NCBI RefSeq assembly: GCF_004569505.1
Contig: NZ_SPPK01000001.1
Location: 310,001 to 374,000 of the forward strand
Source of the DNA: Dysgonomonas mossii
GTDB taxonomy: Bacteria > Bacteroidota > Bacteroidia > Bacteroidales > Dysgonomonadaceae
Length of the DNA: 64,000 bases
Reading direction: 5' to 3'
Shown here: piece by piece, positions 1-8,867 of the stretch
Numbering within the stretch: position 1 is the first letter of the stretch
Layout of the letters: every line of letters starts with the position of its first letter
Position numbers and translations under genes: made by a program
The notes under the pieces: generated by a model
The model's input: the letters and a program-made list of their open reading frames with translations, nothing else
What the model was told of the DNA's origin: nothing
The model's database searches: none

Positions 1-554
1 CCAAATTGAGTTCTGCATTTCCCACTATTTTCATTGATCTTGATATCGATTTCAGAACATACTGGCCAATAATACCGATAACAGTGGGTACTGTTTTAGT
101 ATTAAACTGGTTGAGATCTTCTGATAATAAAAAAGGTGAGCGATGGAATAAAGTCTATAATGCAGAGACTGATGAGTGGCACGAGTCTGCTCAGGCAATA
201 CATAATAAATCCGATTTTTTCGAAAAGAATATGATTTTCGGAGGCTCTGAGCAGATCATATTATCTCAAAACTTTAAAGGAGGAGAAGCAAATGTAATTT
301 TCGGGGAGTTGATCTTAGATTTGCGTAAGGCTCAGTTGGGTGAAAATATAGCATACTTAGAGTTGAATGCGATATTTGGCAGCTTGGTTGTATATATCCC
401 GTCAGAATGGACATTAAAGGTGGATAGTTCTACTGTTTTAGGTGCTTTCCAAGACCGACGTTTGTATAAAGACGAATCTTTGGAGAATGAAAATGGCGCA
501 CGGGTTATAATGGAGGCAAATAGTATATTTGGCAATATAGAAATCCGAAATTAA
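1..554 (+). CDS. LiaF-like cell-envelope stress protein, C-terminal part
   Basis: The reading frame is open from the window edge, and its first usable codon (TTG at 6) is probably internal, so the 5' end is missing. The visible part has one hydrophobic segment (about residues 13-36, TYWPIIPITVGTVLVLNWL) followed by a soluble domain with repeated IFG elements (MIFGG, VIFGE, AIFGS, SIFGN). This matches the LiaF / 'cell wall-active antibiotics response' C-terminal domain, a beta-helix-like fold. LiaF proteins modulate envelope-stress two-component systems in Firmicutes; in Bacteroidetes the role is not established. The LytTR gene follows after 16 bp and is probably co-transcribed, suggesting the pair forms a signalling unit (inference). 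Confidence 0.75.
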   Translation, partial: KLSSAFPTIFIDLDIDFRTYWPIIPITVGTVLVLNWLRSSDNKKGERWNKVYNAETDEWHESAQAIHNKSDFFEKNMIFGGSEQIILSQNFKGGEANVIFGELILDLRKAQLGENIAYLELNAIFGSLVVYIPSEWTLKVDSSTVLGAFQDRRLYKDESLENENGARVIMEANSIFGNIEIRN

Positions 555-570
555 ACAGATAGCCGTTAGG

Positions 571-1398
571 ATGAAGAGTCGCTTGATAATCATAATGTAC
601 ATTTTTATAGCATTGCTGACTACTGCTATTATATATGGCTGTATGAAGCCTTTGGCGATGGTTCCCTTGCCTGTATTGTGGGCTGACGCTTGTGTCTCGG
701 GGATTGTTTTGTCTATACTTTTATTTTTATTGTATGAGATTGTAAAATATACTCGCTTTGCTACTTTGCCTTTTAAGCAACAGGTTGTTAATTATACGGC
801 ATTGGCTATATTATTTGTGTTTTTCTGGTTGGGAGCAGATCTTTTGGCTCTGTATACACTTTTCCCTCAAGAGGAATGGATTGGCTTGTTGCCGATCTCT
901 ACAACTCGGATTGTTTTAAGCTTGCTGGTATATGTGTCTGCAATACTTTTTTACAATAATATATATAAGTCTAATGTACAGAGTTCAGATGAAAATACGG
1001 ATGAGTTTCCTATTGCAGAAGATGATAATATAGAGAATCACGTGACAGAAGAAATAAAACCAAATGAAGAATTGGAGCGTGTCGCTGTAAAAAATGGGCA
1101 AAGAATAGAGGTAATCCCTGTCTCCAATATAATTTATATACAGGCAGAGGGAGATTATGTAATGATATACTCGGATAAAGGTAAATTTCTCAAAGAGCAA
1201 ACGATGAAGTCTTTCGAAAGCCTCTTGCCTTCTACTAAATTTGTGCGTGTACATCGCTCCAGTATCGTGAATGTCGATTTTATAGCGCAAATAGAATTGT
1301 ATAATAAACAAAGTCAATTGCTAAAGCTCAAAGATGGTTCACAGGTGAGGATTAGTATGAATGGGTATAGGCTCTTAAAGCAAACGCTCGGTTTGTAA
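571..1398 (+). CDS. Membrane-anchored LytTR-family transcriptional regulator
   Basis: This 275-residue protein has an N-terminal membrane domain with about four hydrophobic segments (roughly residues 5-25, 38-60, 72-97, 107-128). An acidic linker follows (about 135-165), then a C-terminal LytTR DNA-binding domain (about 172-272) with the typical IIYIQAEGDYVMIY and FVRVHRSSIVN elements. It has no receiver domain, so it is not a standard response regulator; membrane-tethered LytTR proteins sense through the membrane part or act with a partner. It lies 16 bp after the LiaF-like gene in the same direction. A hairpin with a T-run downstream (1430-1478) probably ends the transcript. Confidence 0.85.
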   Translation: MKSRLIIIMYIFIALLTTAIIYGCMKPLAMVPLPVLWADACVSGIVLSILLFLLYEIVKYTRFATLPFKQQVVNYTALAILFVFFWLGADLLALYTLFPQEEWIGLLPISTTRIVLSLLVYVSAILFYNNIYKSNVQSSDENTDEFPIAEDDNIENHVTEEIKPNEELERVAVKNGQRIEVIPVSNIIYIQAEGDYVMIYSDKGKFLKEQTMKSFESLLPSTKFVRVHRSSIVNVDFIAQIELYNKQSQLLKLKDGSQVRISMNGYRLLKQTLGL

Positions 1399-1429
1399 GG
1401 TTAAGAGTTTCAATTTTAATGAAAGTAAT

Positions 1430-1480
1430 CTCCGCTTCTTTTTTTACCACAGAGTAAAAAGAGTAAAGCGGAGTTTTTGA
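1430..1480 (+). repeat. Dispersed CACAGAG repeat, copy 1, forming a terminator-like hairpin
   Basis: CTCCGCTT at 1430-1437 pairs with AAGCGGAG at 1466-1473. The inner arms are T-rich and A-rich, and TTTTT follows, so it can act as a terminator for the LytTR gene. The block from about 1437 (T-run, ACCACAGAGTAAAAAGAGTA, CGGAGTTT) recurs as a diverged copy at 62121-62166. Confidence 0.6.
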
Positions 1481-1540
1481 TCATAAAACAAAACCCCAAA
1501 CAAAAATCATAAAGGACTGTATTTTTTGTCTCTAAGTTCC

Positions 1541-1548
1541 TATCTTTG
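1541..1548 (+). promoter_or_regulatory. Bacteroidetes -7 promoter element for metG
   Basis: TATCTTTG matches the TAnnTTTG consensus and lies 51 bp upstream of the metG start codon. Confidence 0.7.
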
Positions 1549-1599
1549 CACCACGAAAATGCATCTTACGGGAACTAAATATAAAATAACTTACTATAT

Positions 1600-3642
1600 A
1601 TGACCAAGAAATACAACAGAACCCTTGTTACATCGGCCCTTCCTTATGCCAATGGTCCTGTACATATCGGACATCTTGCCGGAGTTTATATTCCTGCCGA
1701 TATTTACGTGCGCTACCTTAGGCTTAAAGGTGAAGATGTAATACATATAGGTGGTTCTGATGAGCATGGTGTACCTATCACCATCCGAGCAAAGAAAGAG
1801 GGAGTTACACCTCAGGATATTGTTGATAAGTATCATGGAATTATCAAGAAATCTTTTGAAGATTTCGGAATAGCTTTCGATATTTATTCCCGTACAAGCT
1901 CTGATATTCATAAAAAGACAGCTTCTGACTTTTTCCTTACGTTGCATAATAAGGGAGCGTTTGAAGAAAAAACAAGTGAACAATATTATGATGCGGAAGC
2001 TCAGATGTTTCTCGCCGACCGTTATATTATGGGCGAATGCCCTCACTGTGGCAATCCGAATGCTTACGGAGACCAGTGTGAGTCGTGCGGAACATCGCTT
2101 AGTCCTACCGATCTGAAAAATCCTCGCTCTACAATATCAGGTTCTACTCCTGTGATGCGTGAAACGAAACACTGGTATCTTCCTCTTGACAAGCACGAGT
2201 CGTGGCTTCGTCAGTGGATACTCGAAGATCATAAAGAGTGGAAATCGAATGTTTACGGACAGTGTAAGTCATGGCTGGATATGGGGTTACAACCTCGTGC
2301 CGTAAGCCGAGACCTCGATTGGGGTGTGCCTATTCCACTGCCCGATGCAAAAGGAAAAGTGCTTTATGTGTGGTTCGATGCTCCTATCGGATATATTTCT
2401 AATACAATAGAATTGCTGCCGGATAGCTGGGAGAAATGGTGGAAATCGGAAGATACGAAATTGGTACACTTTATCGGGAAAGATAATATTGTTTTCCACT
2501 GTATTGTTTTCCCTGCCATGTTGAAGGCTGAGGGTTCTTTCATTTTACCTGAAAATGTTCCGGCAAATGAATTCCTGAATCTGGAGGGAGATAAAATATC
2601 TACTTCACGAAACTGGGCTGTGTGGTTGCACGAATATCTCGAAGATTTTCCGGGACAACAAGATATACTTCGTTATGTACTCACGGCTAATGCTCCCGAA
2701 ACGAAGGATAATGACTTTATGTGGAAAGATTTTCAGGCTCGCAACAACAATGAGCTTGTTGCTATTTTGGGGAACTTTATCAATCGTGCATTAGTACTTA
2801 CCCAAAAATATTTTGATAATAAAGTTCCGCAGTTGAATGAACTGACAGACTATGATAAGGAAACCCTTAAAGAGTTTGCAGATGTAAAGGCTGTAGTCGA
2901 ATCTTATCTCGATACATACCGTTTCCGCGATGCGCTTAAAGAAGCCATGAACCTGGCACGTATCGGTAACAAATATCTGGCAGATACAGAGCCTTGGAAA
3001 GTCGTTAAAACGGATATGGCACGTGTAGAAACAATATTGAATATATCTCTACAGATTACTGCCAATCTCGCAATTGCTTTCGAGCCGTTCTTGCCATTCA
3101 GCGTAAAAAAGATACGTCGGTTTATTAATGTTGATAACCTGACATGGGATCAACTAGGACGCATTGATCTGCTGCCTGTAGGACATCCGTTGAATCAGTC
3201 AGAATTGCTGTTCTCTAAAATAGAAGATGAAACGATAGAAAAACAAATCCAGAAACTTTTGGATACTAAAAAAGCAAATCAACAGGCCGTGGAAGTAAAA
3301 ATTGCTCCGCAGAAACCAAACGTTGCTTTTGATGATTTTTCGAAGCTCGATCTTCGTGTAGGAAAAGTTTTGGAGTGTGTAAAAGTACCTAAAGCTGATA
3401 AATTGTTGCAATTCTTAATTGATGATGGCATGGGTAAACGTACCATTATTTCGGGAATAGCAGCTTGGTACAAGCCTGAAGAGTTAGTAGGTAAACAGGT
3501 GTGTTTTATTGCAAATCTCGAACCACGGAAACTAAAAGGGATAGAGTCGCAAGGAATGATTCTTTCTGTAGAAGATGGGGGCGGTAATTTATCGCTTATC
3601 ACACCTTCTAAAGATGTAGAACCGGGTTGTCAGATAGGATAA
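1600..3642 (+). CDS. metG: Methionyl-tRNA synthetase
   Basis: This cytoplasmic class I aminoacyl-tRNA synthetase charges tRNA-Met. The 680-residue length fits the long MetG form. Near the N-terminus is the HIGH signature (PVHIGHL, about residues 21-26). A zinc knuckle lies around 146-164 (CPHCG...CESCG), and the KMSKS-loop equivalent KISTS lies around 332-336. The last ~110 residues (from about 575, [20 protein letters not shown]) form the OB-fold tRNA-binding/dimerisation domain. The gene is monocistronic: its own -7 element lies upstream and a strong terminator follows the stop codon. Confidence 0.98.
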   Translation: MTKKYNRTLVTSALPYANGPVHIGHLAGVYIPADIYVRYLRLKGEDVIHIGGSDEHGVPITIRAKKEGVTPQDIVDKYHGIIKKSFEDFGIAFDIYSRTSSDIHKKTASDFFLTLHNKGAFEEKTSEQYYDAEAQMFLADRYIMGECPHCGNPNAYGDQCESCGTSLSPTDLKNPRSTISGSTPVMRETKHWYLPLDKHESWLRQWILEDHKEWKSNVYGQCKSWLDMGLQPRAVSRDLDWGVPIPLPDAKGKVLYVWFDAPIGYISNTIELLPDSWEKWWKSEDTKLVHFIGKDNIVFHCIVFPAMLKAEGSFILPENVPANEFLNLEGDKISTSRNWAVWLHEYLEDFPGQQDILRYVLTANAPETKDNDFMWKDFQARNNNELVAILGNFINRALVLTQKYFDNKVPQLNELTDYDKETLKEFADVKAVVESYLDTYRFRDALKEAMNLARIGNKYLADTEPWKVVKTDMARVETILNISLQITANLAIAFEPFLPFSVKKIRRFINVDNLTWDQLGRIDLLPVGHPLNQSELLFSKIEDETIEKQIQKLLDTKKANQQAVEVKIAPQKPNVAFDDFSKLDLRVGKVLECVKVPKADKLLQFLIDDGMGKRTIISGIAAWYKPEELVGKQVCFIANLEPRKLKGIESQGMILSVEDGGGNLSLITPSKDVEPGCQIG

Positions 3643-3662
3643 AGAATAATATATTTTTCTAT

Positions 3663-3698
3663 AAGCCGATATTCCTTAAGAGGTTTATCGGCTTTTTT
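3663..3698 (+). terminator. Intrinsic terminator after metG
   Basis: Stem AAGCCGATA / TATCGGCTT with a 14-nt loop, followed by a run of T. Confidence 0.85.
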
Positions 3699-3771
3699 AT
3701 TTATAAAAAAATAGTTTTCTTGTAATAAAATTCAAGTAACTTCTACTATATAGTAAAAGGACAATAATGAT

Positions 3772-4275
3772 ATGGATGATCTGAGAGAGAACTTTCTACA
3801 AATGCTTGAAAAATATCAATCCATTCTGCATAAGGTGAGTCTTATCTACTTTAGGCATGAAGATGAACGGAAAGATAATTTTCAGGAAATTGTTTATCAG
3901 ATGTGGAAGGCATACGCATCTTTACGAAATAGAGAGAATGTTGTATCGTGGATATACTCAATATCTATCAATACTTCTATATCACGCATTAGAAAAGATT
4001 CCCGGATGCAGTACCGCGAAGAATTGCCCGATGAGGCTTATGTTGATATGGCTAAGCAATGGGCTGTAGATGAAGATATGAGTATGCTGTTGACAGCTAT
4101 TTATGATTTGAATGATATCGACAAATCTATCATACTACTTTATTTGGAGGAGAAAAGCTATGAAGAAATCTCAGAAATCATAGGGATCAGTAAATCCAAT
4201 GTCGGCACTAGGATAAACCGAGCAAAAAATGTTTTGAAGGACAACTTAATTAAGATGGGTTATGAAAAGGGATAA
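3772..4275 (+). CDS. ECF-type RNA polymerase sigma factor
   Basis: This 167-residue sigma-70 family protein contains only regions 2 and 4. Region 2 spans about residues 20-75 (FQEIVYQMWKAYASL, then VSWIYSISINTSISRIRKDS). Region 4 spans about 105-160 (LNDIDKSIILLYLEEKSYEEISEIIGIS, with a helix-turn-helix ending in NVGTRINRAKNVL). It should direct RNA polymerase to a small regulon. The next gene overlaps its 3' end by 14 bp and encodes a membrane protein, so the two are translationally linked. That partner has no recognisable anti-sigma zinc motif, so regulation by it is only inferred from position. Confidence 0.92.
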   Translation: MDDLRENFLQMLEKYQSILHKVSLIYFRHEDERKDNFQEIVYQMWKAYASLRNRENVVSWIYSISINTSISRIRKDSRMQYREELPDEAYVDMAKQWAVDEDMSMLLTAIYDLNDIDKSIILLYLEEKSYEEISEIIGISKSNVGTRINRAKNVLKDNLIKMGYEKG

Positions 4276-4873
4276 TTTACAAGATATATGGCACAAAGGA
4301 AGCTCTAATATAGAGGCTCAGTCTGCTGAAGACCTCAAAAAGCTGCTAGAAAAGAAGGTTGTCAAAGTGATGAGAAGACATTCTTTTATCGATTATATTT
4401 CCATATCGGTAGGAATTACACTTTTTGTGTTACTGGTATATGCCGGAATAAAAAGAGCGGATGATACCTATTATCTAATAAACAATATAGTGCTATGCTT
4501 TGTAGTTGCTGTCTTTGTTGTATCGGGCATCCGATCGCACTATAAGATAAATTATAATACGATGAGTCTTCCTCTCAGAGATTGGTTGAGGTATCGGATA
4601 AATGAGATATCCAAATCGCAAAAGATGTATCCGGTTCGTTACTTTTTTGCGATCTTGATGATTTTACCATGCTATCTGTCTTTTTTCGTATATTCAATAA
4701 ACAGATCTTTTCTTGATGTTGTTACGAATCAAGAGTTCTTTCCTGCTTTTCTTATTGTATTTATTAGTGGTTCTTTCTCTTCTTTATTGGCTATGAGGAA
4801 TATAAGTCTATATAAAAAGAAAATATTGAAGAGTCTTAAAAAAATGTATGATCAACTTTGCGAACAAGATTGA
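4262..4873 (+). CDS. Membrane protein paired with ECF sigma factor (possible anti-sigma)
   Basis: This 203-residue protein is not assignable to a named enzyme family. Its soluble N-terminus (about 1-40) is followed by two hydrophobic segments (about 42-64 and 70-88), a basic loop, two more (about 124-145 and 158-180), and a short charged tail. It overlaps the upstream sigma factor by 14 bp. In Bacteroidetes many sigma genes are followed by a membrane protein of this kind with an N-terminal helix that could contact sigma. That role is inferred from context only. Confidence 0.7.
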   Translation: MKRDNLQDIWHKGSSNIEAQSAEDLKKLLEKKVVKVMRRHSFIDYISISVGITLFVLLVYAGIKRADDTYYLINNIVLCFVVAVFVVSGIRSHYKINYNTMSLPLRDWLRYRINEISKSQKMYPVRYFFAILMILPCYLSFFVYSINRSFLDVVTNQEFFPAFLIVFISGSFSSLLAMRNISLYKKKILKSLKKMYDQLCEQD

Positions 4874-4933
4874 TGTCTGTTATTTTGTAAGTAAATAAGG
4901 GTGGATTCTATTTTCTTTTTGATGTTTTTATTT

Positions 4934-4941
4934 TATATTTG
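4934..4941 (+). promoter_or_regulatory. -7 promoter element for the tyrosine phenol-lyase-like gene
   Basis: TATATTTG matches TAnnTTTG. It implies a 5' leader of about 85 nt before the ATG at 5033. Confidence 0.65.
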
Positions 4942-5008
4942 TAGTGTAGTGCTGTTTAGTTTGTCAAATAGTTAGTTAACCTTGCTTTATTTCCTTTTCT
5001 ATAAATAA

Positions 5009-6415
<1,407 letters not shown>

Positions 6416-6448
6416 TAAACAGATTTTGATCTTAAGCTATATAAACAA

Positions 6449-6475
6449 AAGGAGCAGTTTTTACTGCTCCTTCTG
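6449..6475. terminator. Bidirectional terminator between the lyase and nitroreductase genes
   Basis: Perfect 10-bp stem AAGGAGCAGT / ACTGCTCCTT around a TTTT loop, between two convergent genes. Confidence 0.75.
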
Positions 6476-6500
6476 TTTGATAAAGAATGAATTTATCCTT

Positions 6501-7103
6501 TTATTTAAATACTACGACTCTGCTTTCTAGCGGTTGGAATTCCTTTGGTCCTGCTTCGCTTGTTGGTGTGCCAAACGGCATTTGAGCTATCAGTTTCCAT
6601 TTAGGGCTGATGTTGAATGCTTTTGCTACTTCTTCATCAATTATCGGATTGTAATGTTGCAGTGATGCGCCTAGTCCTGCTTCTTCGAGCATTGTCCAGA
6701 TTGCAAACTGGTGCATTGCCGATGTGTGCTGAGACCACACTGGGAAGTTTTCGCTGTATGCCGGGAATGCATCTTGCAAACCTTTTACAACGTCTGTATC
6801 TTCATAGAAAAGAATTGTTCCATGACCTGCAGCAAACGCACCGTCTATCTTAGCTTCTGTAGCCGGAAAAGCTTCAGGTGAAACAAGCTTCTTCAATACT
6901 GATTTTACGATATCCCACAGTTTTTTGTGATTGTCATTCAACAGGAGAACTACTCTTGTTGATTGCGAGTTGAATGATGATGGAACATGCAAAACTGCGA
7001 AATCTATAATTTCTTTTATCTGATCATCTGAAATAGGGCTCTTGTCATTGATAGCGTAATATGTTCTACGACCTTCTATTGCTTCTTTAAGATTCTTTTT
7101 CAT
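6501..7103 (-). CDS. Nitroreductase family oxidoreductase
   Basis: This 200-residue FMN-dependent NAD(P)H oxidoreductase belongs to the family of small nitroreductases that resemble fatty-acid repression protein homologues. The N-terminal RRTYYAINDKSPIS segment corresponds to the conserved FMN-phosphate-binding RRS/T-x-R element. FNSQSTRVVLL (about 42-52) and the middle helix HQFAIWTMLEEAGLGASLQHYNP (about 131-153) are typical of the family. The substrate cannot be deduced. It is cytoplasmic and monocistronic, with a -7 element (TAACTTTG, minus strand, 7161-7168) about 58 bp upstream of the start codon. Confidence 0.9.
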   Translation of the reverse strand: MKKNLKEAIEGRRTYYAINDKSPISDDQIKEIIDFAVLHVPSSFNSQSTRVVLLLNDNHKKLWDIVKSVLKKLVSPEAFPATEAKIDGAFAAGHGTILFYEDTDVVKGLQDAFPAYSENFPVWSQHTSAMHQFAIWTMLEEAGLGASLQHYNPIIDEEVAKAFNISPKWKLIAQMPFGTPTSEAGPKEFQPLESRVVVFK

Positions 7104-7160
7104 TGTTTACTTTATTTAATTAGTGTCTAAATACTATAGTTAGCTTTGTTACTCTAACGT

Positions 7161-7168
7161 CAAAGTTA
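7161..7168 (-). promoter_or_regulatory. -7 promoter element for the nitroreductase gene
   Basis: Minus-strand TAACTTTG matches TAnnTTTG. Confidence 0.6.
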
Positions 7169-7243
7169 AAGCAAATGTTTTGATGAATTGTATAAAAATA
7201 ATAATAGTTATCTCTTCAAATATCTATATATCTAAGTATTTCG

Positions 7244-7251
7244 TACATTTG
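7244..7251 (+). promoter_or_regulatory. -7 promoter element for the HAD-to-GT2 operon
   Basis: TACATTTG matches TAnnTTTG and lies 26 bp upstream of the ATG at 7278. It is the only clear promoter box found ahead of the four-gene operon. Confidence 0.65.
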
Positions 7252-7277
7252 TTGCTGAATTCTTAACAAATGGTATA

Positions 7278-7937
7278 ATGCATTTTTCGGGAGTAATATT
7301 TGATTTTAACGGAACATTATTTTGGGATACTAAGCTGCATAATAAAGCATGGGATATATTTCTGACTAAACATGGTTTGTTTTTATCCGATGAGGACAAG
7401 TTTAAGAAGATGCATGGTAAAAACAATAAAGATTTGTTTATTGAATTATTTAATAAGCCCTTGTCTGACGTTGAGATTCAAAAATATGTGCTTGAGAAAG
7501 AAGGACTGTATCAGGACTTATGTTTGCAAACAGATATGCAATTAGCTCCCGGCGCTTCTGATTTCCTGGATTTCCTGAAAGATAAAAAGATACCATTTAC
7601 CATCGCCACTGCCTCAGGGAAAGAGAATCTCGATTTTTATTTCGAGCATCTTCCTCTTACACGATGGTTCGAATACGATAAGGTTGTTTATAACAACGGA
7701 AAGATAAAAGGAAAACCCGATCCTCAGATATATCAGAATGCTTTGGCTATTATCGGCAAACAACCTGAGGATGTCATTATATTCGAAGATGCTGTAGCCG
7801 GATTGCAATCTGCACGAAATGCAAAAGCCGGAAAAATAATTGTCGTAAACTCAAATGATGACGATTATACAGACTGGTCGGATTGCCAAATAATTAAAAA
7901 TTTTGACGAAGTAGATAGAACGCAATTTGTATTATAA
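7278..7937 (+). CDS. HAD-superfamily hydrolase, beta-phosphoglucomutase-like
   Basis: This 219-residue cytoplasmic phosphatase or phosphomutase has all HAD motifs. Motif I is IFDFNGTLF (about residues 7-15). The alpha-helical cap follows (about 18-85). Motif II is TIATASG (Thr/Ser near 115). Motif III/IV is KGKPDPQIY followed by VIIFEDAVAGLQSARNA. Motif I carries Asn in place of the second Asp's neighbour (FDFNGT), as seen in beta-phosphoglucomutase-like members. The exact substrate is unknown. It is the first gene of a tight operon (5-bp gap to the methyltransferase). Confidence 0.88.
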   Translation: MHFSGVIFDFNGTLFWDTKLHNKAWDIFLTKHGLFLSDEDKFKKMHGKNNKDLFIELFNKPLSDVEIQKYVLEKEGLYQDLCLQTDMQLAPGASDFLDFLKDKKIPFTIATASGKENLDFYFEHLPLTRWFEYDKVVYNNGKIKGKPDPQIYQNALAIIGKQPEDVIIFEDAVAGLQSARNAKAGKIIVVNSNDDDYTDWSDCQIIKNFDEVDRTQFVL

Positions 7938-7942
7938 AGAAA

Positions 7943-8866
7943 ATGGAGAGCTCTATAAAGAAAGTTTATACTGTAATTTGTCCTGTCTGCGGAAGTCGTG
8001 GAATTGACCCTTTTCTATCCTGTAAAGATTATCTTACAACACAGGAAGTCTTTGAAATCAATAAATGTAATGGATGTGGTTTTGCTTTTACTCAGGATTT
8101 TCCTGTCGAAAATGAAATCGGAAAATATTACGAAGCACCTGAATATATTTCACACTCGGATACAAACCGGGGGATAATAAACAGTCTGTACCATCTGGCT
8201 CGCAAGATAGCATTGAAGTCGAAGTCGAAGCTGGTTACCAAGTATGCGGGCAGTAAAAAAGGGATGTTGCTTGATATAGGTTCAGGAACCGGTTACTTTC
8301 TAAATCGGATGAAAGAACTGAAATGGATTGTAACAGGTATCGAGAAATCGGCATCGGCCAGAAAGTATGCAAAACAAAAATTCGGCATAGATTGTCAGGA
8401 CTCCGAATATCTTTACGAGATTCCGTGCCAGACAAAAGATGTGATTACGATGTGGCATGTGCTGGAGCATCTCGAACATCTGAACAGTGTACTGGACTAT
8501 CTCCAAAAAATATTGAAAGATGACGGTACTCTCGTTATAGCCTTGCCCAATAAAGAATCGTTTGATGCAAGATACTATAAAGAATATTGGGCTGCCTACG
8601 ATGTGCCCCGCCACCTATGGCATTTCTCTTCTTCCGATTTTCAGCGCATAGCAAACAGGCATCAGTTCGAAATTATAGAAATCAAGCCGATGTATTTCGA
8701 TGCTTTCTATATATCTATGCTGAGTGAGAAAAATATGGGACATTCGTTTGCCAGTTTGCGAGGGTTGATTCGGGGTGGAGTTTATTTCTTACGTACCTTG
8801 AGGAATAAAAATGGCAGTAGTTCGTTGATTTATATATTAAAGAAGAAAATAACAAACACAAAATAA
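7943..8866 (+). CDS. Class I SAM-dependent methyltransferase with N-terminal zinc ribbon
   Basis: This 307-residue protein starts with a four-cysteine zinc ribbon (CPVCGS at about 14-19 and CNGCGF at about 37-42). A Rossmann-type methyltransferase domain follows with motif I LLDIGSGTGYFL (about 110-121) and a post-motif MWHVLEHLEHL. The arrangement matches methyltransferases that modify sugars or glycan intermediates and are often found with glycosyltransferases. The gene lies between the HAD gene and the YfhO-like gene with 5-bp and 1-bp gaps, supporting a role in envelope glycan metabolism (inference). No membrane segment is evident. Confidence 0.88.
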   Translation: MESSIKKVYTVICPVCGSRGIDPFLSCKDYLTTQEVFEINKCNGCGFAFTQDFPVENEIGKYYEAPEYISHSDTNRGIINSLYHLARKIALKSKSKLVTKYAGSKKGMLLDIGSGTGYFLNRMKELKWIVTGIEKSASARKYAKQKFGIDCQDSEYLYEIPCQTKDVITMWHVLEHLEHLNSVLDYLQKILKDDGTLVIALPNKESFDARYYKEYWAAYDVPRHLWHFSSSDFQRIANRHQFEIIEIKPMYFDAFYISMLSEKNMGHSFASLRGLIRGGVYFLRTLRNKNGSSSLIYILKKKITNTK

Positions 8867-8867
8867 G